Assembly: GCA_016794365.1 (NCBI GenBank) | Contig: JAEUKB010000074.1 | Span: 49,121-113,120 of the forward strand | Length of the DNA stretch: 64,000 nt | Reading direction: 5' to 3' | DNA from: Myxococcales bacterium | Lineage (GTDB): Bacteria; Myxococcota_A; Polyangia; Palsa-1104; JAEUJZ01 | Part shown: in pieces, positions 26,819 through 35,005 of the stretch | Position numbering within the stretch: position 1 is the first letter of the stretch | Layout: each line of letters starts with the position of its first letter | Notes under the pieces: generated by a model | Told to the model about the DNA's origin: nothing | Database searches by the model: none | Seen by the model: only the letters and a program-made list of their open reading frames with translations | Made by a program: the position numbers and the translations under genes

Positions 26819-27802
26819 ATGTCGCACCCTCAGCTACACACCCTGTTTCCACTGGTTGAGCCGTATCGCACCGGGATGCTCCGCGTCTCTCCGCTGCACG
26901 AGCTGTACTTCGAGGAGAGTGGCAATCCAAACGGTCAGCCGATCCTGTTTATCCATGGCGGTCCAGGCAGCGGAACGGAACCGAATCAGCGACGGTTTTT
27001 TGATCCCAAGCACTATCGGATTGTGCTGTTCGATCAGCGCGGTGCCGGGCGCAGTCGTCCTCACGCTTGCGTCGAAGAAAACACCACCTGGGACTTGGTC
27101 GATGACATCGAAAAGATCCGTAAGCATCTTCACATCGATCGCTGGGTGGTATTCGGTGGCTCGTGGGGCAGTACGCTCGCGCTCGCTTATGCCGAGACGT
27201 ACCCGAGTCAGGTCACCGGGCTCATCGTGCGCGGCATCTGTGTGCTCAACAAAAGCGAGCTGGACTGGTTTTTCCGTCGCGGTGCCAATGTTGTCTATCC
27301 CGATGCGTGGGAAGCGTTCCGAGACTTCATTCCCGAAGACGAGCGGTCCGATCTGCTGAGCGCGTATCACCGACGGCTCCACAGCGGCGACTCGGTGCTG
27401 GAACAGAAAGCGGCGGTGGCGTTTGCGCGCTGGGAAGCGTGCTGCAGTCGGCTGCTACCCGATCCGTCGGTGGTTGTGCGCTTTGCCGAAGGAAGCTTTG
27501 CCCACGCGCTGTCGCGGATCGAGACGCACTACTTCATGAACGCGGGCTTTTTCTCGCACGACGGACAGCTCTTGACCGATGCGCACAAGCTGGCTGGCAT
27601 TCCGACGGTGATCATTCAAGGTCGCTACGACATGGTCTGTCCGATGGAAACCGCGTGGGCGCTGCATCGCGCGCTGCCCGAAGCCGAGTTCTACGTCGTC
27701 AACGATGCCGGTCACTCTGCGACGGAAACAGGCATCACGCATCGCTTGATTGAAGCGACCGAAAAGATGAAGCGCTTTCACGTTCCGACCGCCGCGCGCT
27801 AA
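26819..27802 (+). CDS. pip: Prolyl iminopeptidase
   Basis: 327 residues, alpha/beta-hydrolase of family S33 that removes N-terminal proline from peptides. The family N-terminus (LFPLVEPYRTGMLRVSPLHE), oxyanion motif HGGPGSG, nucleophile GGSWGSTLAL, the GRYDMVCP aspartate and NDAGHSATE histidine are all present. In-frame upstream starts exist (ATG 26792, TTG 26774 next to AGGAG 26768-26772), but ATG 26819 fits the family best. It stands between mscS-like and AmpG-like genes. Confidence 0.95.
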   Translation: MSHPQLHTLFPLVEPYRTGMLRVSPLHELYFEESGNPNGQPILFIHGGPGSGTEPNQRRFFDPKHYRIVLFDQRGAGRSRPHACVEENTTWDLVDDIEKIRKHLHIDRWVVFGGSWGSTLALAYAETYPSQVTGLIVRGICVLNKSELDWFFRRGANVVYPDAWEAFRDFIPEDERSDLLSAYHRRLHSGDSVLEQKAAVAFARWEACCSRLLPDPSVVVRFAEGSFAHALSRIETHYFMNAGFFSHDGQLLTDAHKLAGIPTVIIQGRYDMVCPMETAWALHRALPEAEFYVVNDAGHSATETGITHRLIEATEKMKRFHVPTAAR

Positions 27803-27829
27803 ACCCGCTTTGGGAAGCGCTCGCGCTGT

Positions 27830-27835
27830 TAGGAT
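27830..27835 (+). promoter_or_regulatory. TANNNT -10 box, leaderless start of the AmpG-like gene
   Basis: TAGGAT ends 6 nt before GTG 27842; it can also be read as a weak AGGAT ribosome site, so leaderless use is not certain. Confidence 0.35.
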
Positions 27836-27841
27836 GATCTG

Positions 27842-29095
27842 GTGAGCGGATCGGCGCGTCGAGCCAACCTCGTCATTCTGTTCCTTTTGTACTTTGCGCA
27901 GGGCCTGCCGTTCGGCTTCCAAAAAGAGCTGTCGGCTTTTCTGCGCCAAGCGGGAATGTCTCTGACGAAGATCACGCTGGCGCGCGGTCTGTCGCTGCCG
28001 TGGCTGCTCAAAGCGCTGTGGGCGCCGCTTGTCGATCGCTATGGCTCGTCGTCGTTTGGCCGTCGCAAGTCGTGGATCGTGCCGCTTCAGCTTCTGCTGT
28101 GCGTGACGTTTCTGTGCGCGGCGTTTTTTCCGCCCGAAGTCAGCCTGCCGACGCTCATCGGGATCATCATCGTGATGAACGTCCTGACCGCGACGCAGGA
28201 CATTGCCGTCGATGGTCTGGCGGTCGATCTGTTCAAAGGCAAAGAGCTGGGCTCGGCCAACGTCGCGCAGGTGGTTGGCTACAAGATCGGCATGCTGGTC
28301 GGCGGGGGAATCCTGCTGCGTGCGTCGGCGAGCATTGGCTGGCGCGGCATGCTGTTTGCCATCGCGGCGATGATCGCGGTCGTCATCTTGTCGGTGCTGC
28401 TGCTTCGCGAGCCGCCCGAGCAAGGTCGCGTCGAACAGGTTCGTCAGCATCTCTCCGATGTCGTCGTGACGCTGGGTAAGCAGCTGCGATCTCCGTCGGG
28501 AATGTGGCTGCTCGCGTTCATTGGAACCTACAAGATTGGCGAAACGCTCGTCGATGCGCTGTACACGCCATTTTTGATCGACATGGGCTATAAGCCCGCG
28601 CAGATCGGCGGCTGGATTGGCATCTGGGGCATGGTTGCTTCGACGCTGGGCTCGCTGTGCGGCGGAATCTTGGCCGGGCGGCTGCCGATGCTGTGGGCGG
28701 TGGCGCTGACCAGCGTGCTGCGCGTCGCAGCGATGAGCGGTGAGTGCTATCTGACGTTTTTAACGCCGCCGCAGCCCGTCGATATCATCGTTGTCTCGAT
28801 CTGCGAGCACTTTGCAGGCGGTGCGCTCACGACGGCGATGTTTGCGTTCATGATGCTGCGCGTCGATCGCGCGATCGGAGCCAGCCACTACACCGTGCTC
28901 GCCAGCGTCGAAGTGCTGGGCAAGATGCCGACGGGACTGCTGGCTGGATACTTGGCCACCCAGCTTGGCTATCAAAAGACGTTCCTTGTGGGGACAGCGC
29001 TGTCGGCGGTGTTTCTGCTGCTGCTCTATCCGCTGCGTCAATTTCCGTCGCCAACTGTGAAAGCTTCTGACGAACCGGAGCCGCCTGCGCAGTGA
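27842..29095 (+). CDS. AmpG-like major facilitator permease
   Basis: 417 residues with about 12 membrane helices. Segments such as FLLYFAQGLPFGFQKELSAF, SLPWLLKALWAPLVDRYGSS, FGRRKSWIVPLQLL and ATQDIAVDGLAVDLF match the AmpG/acetyl-CoA-transporter branch of the MFS; AmpG imports cell-wall muropeptides for recycling. Substrate not proven. GTG 27842 starts the family N-terminus. Confidence 0.9.
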   Translation: MSGSARRANLVILFLLYFAQGLPFGFQKELSAFLRQAGMSLTKITLARGLSLPWLLKALWAPLVDRYGSSSFGRRKSWIVPLQLLLCVTFLCAAFFPPEVSLPTLIGIIIVMNVLTATQDIAVDGLAVDLFKGKELGSANVAQVVGYKIGMLVGGGILLRASASIGWRGMLFAIAAMIAVVILSVLLLREPPEQGRVEQVRQHLSDVVVTLGKQLRSPSGMWLLAFIGTYKIGETLVDALYTPFLIDMGYKPAQIGGWIGIWGMVASTLGSLCGGILAGRLPMLWAVALTSVLRVAAMSGECYLTFLTPPQPVDIIVVSICEHFAGGALTTAMFAFMMLRVDRAIGASHYTVLASVEVLGKMPTGLLAGYLATQLGYQKTFLVGTALSAVFLLLLYPLRQFPSPTVKASDEPEPPAQ

Positions 29096-29187
29096 CCGCT
29101 GTTCGCGACGCACCTTGTCCTTGACGGGCGACGGAGCGCGCTGTAACGATGCCCGCCTTCTCAACCTTGGCAAACGTGGAGGCGAAC

Positions 29188-30690
29188 ATGCGAACGCGGC
29201 TTTCCAGCAGTCGGAACATCCTTCCTTTTCTGTGCCTAAGCGGCCTTTTCCTTAGCTGTGGTGGCGACGGCGGCGCGATGGATCCGATGACGATGGATCA
29301 GACCCCGAAGGTCAATCCGTTTGCGGCCAAGCCCGAGTGCATGGGCGACAAGGTGGACTTCAAAAAAGGTCAGCGCAGCCTGGTCGTCAGCAACCTGGAG
29401 ATCGCGGCGGGCAACCAAGGCATTGACCTCGACGGAGACGGCAAGCCCGACAACAAGCTCGGTGCAATCTCGTCGCTGGCCAATCCAGAGCTAGAAGGCA
29501 CGTTCAAAGAAAAGCACGACGTGATGATCCCGATGGAGTTCTTCGGACCGACCTCGGGAGACTCGCAGTGTACCAAGTTCGCGATGTACCTCGGCCAGTT
29601 CTTAAAAGATCGCGATGGCGACGGCAAAGACAGCTCGTGGGAGACGGAAAAGAACGGCACGTCCAAGGGCGACTGCAACGACTACGACAAGAACGTCGCC
29701 GCCGGAAAGCCGGAAGTCGCGGGCAATCGCATGGACGATGACTGTGATGGCTTTGCCGACAACCCGACGCAGAAGACGCCCGCGAGTGATGCCGCCGCGA
29801 AGATGGATCTGGATGGCGATGGCGTGACGGTGGCTGAAGGAGACTGCGACGATCGCGCCACGTCACCGATGATTCCGACCGATGAAGGCATGACGCCGCT
29901 CGCCAAGCTGCGTCACCCGGCCAAGATGGCGATGAGCATCGCCGCAGGCACCGAGCGCTGTGACGGTGTGGACTACAACTGCGACGGCATTCCAGACAAC
30001 GCCGCGCAGTGCAACCCGTTTGCCGACGCCAACGTCAAGATTGATGTGCAAAACGTGTCGCTCGATGCGCAGAGCCAGCCGATCCTGTCGTTCAAAAACG
30101 GCACCGTGAAGGGCGACAAGCTGACGGCGGGTCCATCGGTGTTCCGCGTTGCCGTGCCGATTCAAGATCAGTCGCTGGAACTGGAATTGTCCGGCGCTCG
30201 CGTCGAAGGCAAGTTCCGCAACGTGGGCAACCTGACCTATCTCGATAACGCGGTGCTCGGTGGCGTGCTGCAAGCGGTCAGCCTGGCGCGGCTCGACAAG
30301 CTGGAAGTCAGCGGGTTTCTCAAGCCGCCGCAGTCGCTGTTTGACGCGGTGTTCGCCAACGGAGCGCTCGCCGAGGTGCTCCGGCTCAAGAAAGACGCCG
30401 CCGGTCACTATCTGCCCGACATGGATGTCGATGGCGACGGCATCGAGACGTTCTGGGCCACCGATCCCGAAAAGACCCCGGCGTTTGTCGATGTCTGCAA
30501 AGATGGCGACGGAACGATCATCAAAAATGGCGATGCCAGTCATCCCAACGACGATCCGAAGAAGCGCTGCGTGTTCGCCAAGGACAGCAAAGGCAACTAT
30601 CGCTTCGTCGATGGCATCTCGGCGGCGCTCAAGTTCAGCGCGGTCCCGGCCAAGCTGGGCGATGTCGTTACCACGATGGTCGGCAAGTAA
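29188..30690 (+). CDS. Lipoprotein with MopE-type Cys/Asp-rich motifs
   Basis: 500 residues; GGAGG 6 nt before ATG 29188 decides the start (an in-frame ATG at 29149 lacks one). The lipoprotein signal ends in LSGLFLSC. The first half has Asp-rich loops (DLDGDGKPDN, DRDGDGKD) and two MopE-type motifs, GDCNDYD...GNRMDDDCDGFADN and EGDCDDRA...ERCDGVDYNCDGIPDN, known as putative metal-binding repeats in secreted proteins. The second half is beta-rich (LELELSGARVEGKFRNVGNL) with another DVDGDGIETF loop. It is probably a surface metal/calcium-binding lipoprotein. Confidence 0.88.
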   Translation: MRTRLSSSRNILPFLCLSGLFLSCGGDGGAMDPMTMDQTPKVNPFAAKPECMGDKVDFKKGQRSLVVSNLEIAAGNQGIDLDGDGKPDNKLGAISSLANPELEGTFKEKHDVMIPMEFFGPTSGDSQCTKFAMYLGQFLKDRDGDGKDSSWETEKNGTSKGDCNDYDKNVAAGKPEVAGNRMDDDCDGFADNPTQKTPASDAAAKMDLDGDGVTVAEGDCDDRATSPMIPTDEGMTPLAKLRHPAKMAMSIAAGTERCDGVDYNCDGIPDNAAQCNPFADANVKIDVQNVSLDAQSQPILSFKNGTVKGDKLTAGPSVFRVAVPIQDQSLELELSGARVEGKFRNVGNLTYLDNAVLGGVLQAVSLARLDKLEVSGFLKPPQSLFDAVFANGALAEVLRLKKDAAGHYLPDMDVDGDGIETFWATDPEKTPAFVDVCKDGDGTIIKNGDASHPNDDPKKRCVFAKDSKGNYRFVDGISAALKFSAVPAKLGDVVTTMVGK

Positions 30691-30717
30691 TCGAACCGAG
30701 CGAGGTCACAGACTCTC

Positions 30718-30942
30718 ATGAGCAAGCGTCACAACGTCAAAGCCCACATCACCGGCAACATCTGGAAGATCACCACCACCGTCGGCGCTGAGGTCAGCGA
30801 AGGCGACACCTTGGTGATCATGGAATCGATGAAGATGGAGATGCCGGTCGAATCGGAATACTCCGGTCGCGTCGTCGAGATTGTGGCCAAGGAAGGCACC
30901 GCCGCGCAGGAAGGCCAAGTCCTCGTCATCGTCGAGGAATAG
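30718..30942 (+). CDS. Biotin/lipoyl carrier protein, stand-alone
   Basis: 74 residues, the whole of one biotinyl domain. The biotinylation motif ESMKMEMP puts the modified Lys at position 39. Carriers like this serve acyl-CoA or pyruvate carboxylases, whose other subunits are not in the window. GAGGT lies about 12 nt upstream. Its last residues (IVEE) and stop codon are part of a 36-bp duplication that continues into the next gene's start region. Confidence 0.95.
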   Translation: MSKRHNVKAHITGNIWKITTTVGAEVSEGDTLVIMESMKMEMPVESEYSGRVVEIVAKEGTAAQEGQVLVIVEE

Positions 30943-30998
30943 CGCCCGACCGTGTCTCTTCCCATCGTCGAGGAATAGCGCCCGATCGTGTCCCTTCC
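30927..30998. repeat. 2 x 36-bp duplication spanning a stop codon and a start codon
   Basis: Copy 1 (30927-30962) contains the end and TAG stop of the biotin carrier plus GTGTCTCTTCC; copy 2 (30963-30998) repeats it with two changes and supplies the GTG start (30988) of the next gene. Copy 1's GTG (30952) now opens an eight-codon ORF (MSLPIVEE) ending at the duplicated TAG. Confidence 0.92.
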
Positions 30999-31857
30999 CG
31001 TCTTTCAGGCGGCCTGCGCCGTCATCATCGTGCTCACCTTGGCGGTCATGGCGCGGCGTGTTCCGTGGGACGCGCTGCTCCGTGACTACTTCGCGCTCGC
31101 GCTCGCGGGCTATCTCGGCGAGCAGAGCTGCATCTTTCTGTATCACCACTATCGCTACGCGACGGACTTTGCCCCGCGCATCGGGGACGTGCCGCTGCTG
31201 GTGCCGCTCATCTGGCCGCTGGTGGTGATGTCCGCGCGCAGCGTCGCTGTGGAGCTGTGGCCCGGCCTGTCCGATCGCGTCCAGCGCGCGGTGGTGGTCG
31301 GGGCGATCGTGGCGTTTGATGCCTCGCTGGTCGAAGTGGTCGCGGTCCGTGCCGGGCTGTGGTCGTGGGCCGAGCCGGGACACCTCGGTGTGCCGGTGAT
31401 TGGCATCTTGGGCTGGGGCTACTTTGCGGGCGCGGCGGACTACGTGCTGGGCCTGCAAAACCGTCGGCGTCACCTGCTGCTGCTGCTTGTGGCACCGCTT
31501 GTGACCCATGGGCTCATCGTTAGCTCGTGGTGGGCGCTGTTTCGTCACACCCTGCGGCTCGACCTGGGCAAGAGCGGGCTCGATTCCATGGTGGCGCTCG
31601 GGGTGCTGGCGCTGGCGCTGGTCCTGCGGGCGCGACGACTGGGGCACTTGATCCCGCTCGCGGTGGCGCTGCCTCGGATGACTGCGGCGTCGCTGTTTGT
31701 GGGGCTTTTGTGGACCGTTGCCCGGCACGACAGCCGCTACTGGCTTCACACCGCTGCCGTCGCGCTGCCCTATCTGGTTGCCACGTCGTTTCGTCCGGCG
31801 AGTCCTCGCCCGTCCCGCCCGTCTCGCCCGTCCCGTCCGTCCCGCTCGTCCCGCTAG
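30988..31857 (+). CDS. Carotenoid-hydratase-like (DUF422) membrane protein
   Basis: 289 residues with about seven membrane helices. DVPLLVPLIWPLVVMSARSV, FDASLVEVVAVRAGLWSW and HLGVPVIGILGWGYFAGA resemble the DUF422/CruF-type carotenoid hydratase family, which adds water to carotenoid end groups. The tail is a PSRPSR repeat. Its TAG stop lies inside the CTAG that also gives the stop of the opposing UbiA gene. The neighbouring prenyltransferase fits a carotenoid or other polyprenoid pathway, but no crt genes are in the window. Confidence 0.7.
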   Translation: MSLPVFQAACAVIIVLTLAVMARRVPWDALLRDYFALALAGYLGEQSCIFLYHHYRYATDFAPRIGDVPLLVPLIWPLVVMSARSVAVELWPGLSDRVQRAVVVGAIVAFDASLVEVVAVRAGLWSWAEPGHLGVPVIGILGWGYFAGAADYVLGLQNRRRHLLLLLVAPLVTHGLIVSSWWALFRHTLRLDLGKSGLDSMVALGVLALALVLRARRLGHLIPLAVALPRMTAASLFVGLLWTVARHDSRYWLHTAAVALPYLVATSFRPASPRPSRPSRPSRPSRSSR

Positions 31858-32759
31858 CGCAGGTAGATGTTTTCCGGCAGCCCTGCCGCCTGCCAGATCG
31901 CCGTTCCCACCAAAAACAGCACCAGCTGCGCGCTGCCCAGGTGCGTCAGCCACAGACAGTCCGCGCTCGTCAGCCCGCGCCGCAGCCGAGGCCGATAAAA
32001 CACCAGCTGACCGAGCGGTGCCGCCCCCATCAGCAGCTCCCGCACCCCCAGCGTTCCGGTCGCCACCCCCAGCCCCAGCGTCAGCACCGCCGCCCCGAGC
32101 AGCCCGATCAGGATCTGCTCGGCCCGCCTTGGCCCATGCACCACCGGATAGGTCGGCACCGCCAGCAGCTTGTCCCCTGCCAGGTCGCGAAAGTCGTACA
32201 GGATCTCGTACGTCGTCTCGAACAGCACGAAGAACACCGCCAGCGTCGCGATCGCAGGCCATGACAGCCGCGCATGTCCCGCCGTCTCCAGCGGATAGAC
32301 AAAGCAGGTCAGCACAAACAGCACCGACGATCCGAAGTTCTTAAAAAAGTACATCTCCTTCAGCCGTGACAGCCCGCTGGGCGTCGGCACGACCTTGTAG
32401 TTGTAGGCCAGCCCGATAAGCTGCACGACCACCCGCCACACCGTAAGCTGCGGCCAGATGATGTGCGTCGTCACAAACGAGCCGACCAGCAGCCCCAGCG
32501 ACAGCCCCAGCAGCCCGCGCTTCTGGGCCGCCACCCGCGCTGTCCCCGGCACTTGGTTGTGCGTGTCTTCGGCCACATCGGTGATGCGGTTGAGCAGGTT
32601 GATCAAGAACCAGTCGAGCCCGACCACCACCGAAAGCCCCCACAGGTAGCGACCCGACATCAGCCAGCCAAACACCAAAGCGGCGGTCATCGCCACGATC
32701 ACGATGTGATAGCGAGCAATCCACAGCCATTCCGTCAGCGCGCTCTGCTTGGAAGTCAC
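31854..32759 (-). CDS. UbiA-family prenyltransferase
   Basis: 301 residues with about eight membrane helices. The two Asp-rich prenyl-diphosphate/Mg sites are visible: NRITDVAEDTHNQ in the first half and YEILYDFRDLAGDK in the second, with GLAYNYKVVPTPSGLSRLKE in between. UbiA enzymes attach polyprenyl chains to aromatic or other acceptors; which one is unknown. GTG 32759 gives the family length; the frame remains open beyond it over the antisense of the next gene. It converges with the DUF422 gene, sharing a CTAG stop, and is divergent from the 165-residue gene. Confidence 0.88.
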   Translation of the reverse strand: MTSKQSALTEWLWIARYHIVIVAMTAALVFGWLMSGRYLWGLSVVVGLDWFLINLLNRITDVAEDTHNQVPGTARVAAQKRGLLGLSLGLLVGSFVTTHIIWPQLTVWRVVVQLIGLAYNYKVVPTPSGLSRLKEMYFFKNFGSSVLFVLTCFVYPLETAGHARLSWPAIATLAVFFVLFETTYEILYDFRDLAGDKLLAVPTYPVVHGPRRAEQILIGLLGAAVLTLGLGVATGTLGVRELLMGAAPLGQLVFYRPRLRRGLTSADCLWLTHLGSAQLVLFLVGTAIWQAAGLPENIYLR

Positions 32760-32857
32760 GACCTGGTTGTACCGCGTGCGCAGGGACTTGCCGGGCAAAT
32801 CGCCAGCGATCTCCGGTCCCTGGCACAGCACCCTGGTCCGTCGCCTTCCCGAGAAGC

Positions 32858-32863
32858 TACCCT
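32858..32863 (+). promoter_or_regulatory. TANNNT -10 box, leaderless start of the exported repeat protein
   Basis: TACCCT ends 7 nt before ATG 32871; no Shine-Dalgarno. Confidence 0.4.
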
Positions 32864-32870
32864 GGATCGT

Positions 32871-33368
32871 ATGAACAAACCGATCTTGGCAGCGTGCGCG
32901 GGCGTCACCTTTGGTCTGTTTTTGGGCGGCCTGGTCCTTTCCGGCAACTCCGGCGGTCGCTCGTGTCATCGGCGGATGACCACCGAGACGCGGACCACCC
33001 AGAGCCAGCGCGTCGTCATCACCAGCACCGTGATCCACCACAGCAGCGAAGGGACGCACTCCCAGACCCGGCAGCAGATCACCGAGGTCGTGACCGGCGA
33101 CGATGCCGACATCCTGACCGCCGCCCAGGTGGCCTACGTCAACGGCGACTACGCGCAGGCCATCGCGATCGCCAAGCGGGCCAGCACCGACAGCCCGACC
33201 CGCGCCTACCGCATCATCGGCTCGGCGGCCTGTAGCCTGGGCGATGTCGAGCAAGCCACCCAAGCCTATCGGCGGCTCGATCCCGCTGGTCGCCAGTACG
33301 TGACCTACGTCTGCCAGCGCAGCGGCATCGTCCAGAAGGGCAACACCTTTGCCCGCTCGCCCCGCTAA
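32871..33368 (+). CDS. Exported protein homologous to the C-terminal domain of the FHA protein
   Basis: 165 residues with an N-terminal membrane/signal segment (ILAACAGVTFGLFLGGLVLS), a Thr/Gln-rich linker and a C-terminal domain of about 80 residues (AYVNGDYAQAIAIAKRA, RAYRIIGSAACSLGD, AYRRLDPAGRQYVTYVCQRS). That domain matches residues about 505-588 of the double-FHA protein (13381-15159) nearly residue for residue, including both Cys. It looks TPR-like. Function unknown; probably periplasmic. Confidence 0.88.
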   Translation: MNKPILAACAGVTFGLFLGGLVLSGNSGGRSCHRRMTTETRTTQSQRVVITSTVIHHSSEGTHSQTRQQITEVVTGDDADILTAAQVAYVNGDYAQAIAIAKRASTDSPTRAYRIIGSAACSLGDVEQATQAYRRLDPAGRQYVTYVCQRSGIVQKGNTFARSPR

Positions 33369-33385
33369 CGCCTTCTACGACCCAA

Positions 33386-33428
33386 GCGATCGCCTGACCT
33401 TCCGCTTGCGATCGCCTGACTTCCGCTC
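33386..33428. repeat. 2 x 21-22-bp direct repeat containing GCGATCGC
   Basis: gcgatcgcctgaccttccgctt is followed directly by gcgatcgcctgacttccgctc just after the exported-protein stop. Each copy starts with the palindrome GCGATCGC. Confidence 0.85.
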
Positions 33429-33531
33429 GCGCTAGGGCGGCTGCAAGTGACGAGAGACTTCCTCCGACATCGGCTGGCTGGGCATGATCGTCGGTTTGGA
33501 CCCTGCGGTCCGCTGCCAAGGGAGCTTACTG

Positions 33532-34974
33532 ATGCACCGAACGACGATCGTCTCTACGCCTACTCGCACCACCACGCGGGCTGCCGCAATCGGCCTGCTG
33601 TTCGGCACGACCCTGTGCCTGTGCCCCGGCTTGGCCCAGGCCGCCACCCTGCAAGTCGGGCCCGGCAAGACCTACGCCAAGCCCTGTGCCGCCATCGCCG
33701 CCGCCAAAGCCGGTGACGTGATCGAGATCGAAGCCAGCGGCACCTACACCGGCGACACCTGCGCCTGGACGACCGACAACCTGACCGTGCGCGGCGTCAA
33801 CGGACGCGCCAAGATCGACATCACCGGCACCACCCCGGCCCAGCAAAAGGGCCTGTTTACCATCTACGCAAACAACGCCACCGTCGAAAACCTAGAGCTA
33901 TCGGGCGCGGCCATCTCTGCCGCTGCGGGCAACAACGGCGCGGGCATTCGTCACCAGGGCCTGAACCTGACCGTGCGCGGCTGCTACTTCCACGACAACC
34001 AGAACGGCATCTTGGGCGCACCGTCCACCGGCGGCATGGGCCAGATCCTGGTCGAGTATTCCGAGTTTGCCAAAAACGGCGCGGGCGACGGCTATTCCCA
34101 CAACCTGTACATCGGCAACTACGCCAAGTTCACCTTGCAGCACTCGTACTCGCATCGCGGCAACGTCGGCCACTTGGTCAAGACCCGCGCCTACGCCTCG
34201 CACATCTTGTACAACCGCATCACCGACGAGCCCGGCGGCACCGCCAGCTACGAAGTAGACATCCCCAACGCGGGCACCGCCTACGTCATCGGCAACCTCA
34301 TCGAGCAGGCCAGCACCACCCAAAACCCCGCCCTGATTGCCTTCGGCGAAGAGGGCGTCCCGGCGGGCTACGACAACCGCTTGTTTGTCGTGGGCAACAC
34401 GCTCCTCAACACCAAGGGCTCGGGCACCTTCGTCATGAACCAGGCCCAGGCAGCGGGCGTGCTCACCAACAACATCTTTTACGGCGGCGGCACCGTGTCC
34501 AGCCAGGCCACCGCCATCCTGACCACCAACTTCGTCGCGCCTGCCATGGGCGACCCCAAGTTCGTCAACCTCGCCGCCTTCGATGTCCACCTCGCGACCG
34601 GCTCGCCCTGCGCCGACAAGGGCAGTGACCCCGGCCAGGGCGCGGGCATGCCCCTTGTGCCCAGCTTCGAGTACGTCCATCCCCAGAGCCGGGTGGTGCG
34701 CCTGGTCGCCGGGTCCGCCCTCGACATCGGTGCCTACGAGCTGGGCAACACCGGAGGCAGCGGCACCCCAGACGGCGGCAGCGACACCCCAGACGGCGGC
34801 AGCGGCGGTGGTGGCGGCAGCGAGCCCGATGGCAGCACAGGCGGCGGCGGCAGCAGCGCCGAAGGCTGTAGCTGCAACCTGTCAGCCCGGCAACAAGTCC
34901 CCGGACCGCTCGCCCTGTTCTCCGTCCTGCTGGTCACAGCAGCAACACTCCGGCGTCGGCGTCACGCACGCTAG
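33532..34974 (+). CDS. Surface right-handed beta-helix protein with MYXO-CTERM-like tail
   Basis: 480 residues. GGGAG 8 nt before ATG 33532 decides the start. A long signal peptide (AAAIGLLFGTTLCLCPGLAQA) is followed by parallel beta-helix repeats (LTVRGVNGRAKIDITG, ATVENLELSG, LNLTVRGCYFHDNQNGILG) like pectate-lyase or chondroitinase folds, a Gly/Asp/Pro linker, and a C-terminal tail with Cys-x-Cys (EGCSCNLSARQQ), a hydrophobic helix (LALFSVLLVTAATL) and RRRR. That tail fits the MYXO-CTERM surface-anchoring signal. Substrate unknown; may be a polysaccharide-binding or -cleaving protein. Confidence 0.88.
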   Translation: MHRTTIVSTPTRTTTRAAAIGLLFGTTLCLCPGLAQAATLQVGPGKTYAKPCAAIAAAKAGDVIEIEASGTYTGDTCAWTTDNLTVRGVNGRAKIDITGTTPAQQKGLFTIYANNATVENLELSGAAISAAAGNNGAGIRHQGLNLTVRGCYFHDNQNGILGAPSTGGMGQILVEYSEFAKNGAGDGYSHNLYIGNYAKFTLQHSYSHRGNVGHLVKTRAYASHILYNRITDEPGGTASYEVDIPNAGTAYVIGNLIEQASTTQNPALIAFGEEGVPAGYDNRLFVVGNTLLNTKGSGTFVMNQAQAAGVLTNNIFYGGGTVSSQATAILTTNFVAPAMGDPKFVNLAAFDVHLATGSPCADKGSDPGQGAGMPLVPSFEYVHPQSRVVRLVAGSALDIGAYELGNTGGSGTPDGGSDTPDGGSGGGGGSEPDGSTGGGGSSAEGCSCNLSARQQVPGPLALFSVLLVTAATLRRRRHAR

Positions 34975-35005
34975 CCTGCGACCGCTGCAATGGCTCCCGC
35001 TGTGG

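Noticed and set aside
30706..32262. 518-codon minus-strand frame
   Set aside because: Antisense of the biotin carrier and DUF422 genes; composition is Arg/Asp/His shadow sequence.
32760..33263. N-terminal extension of the UbiA gene
   Set aside because: Runs antisense through the exported repeat protein at 32871-33368, which has clear homology.
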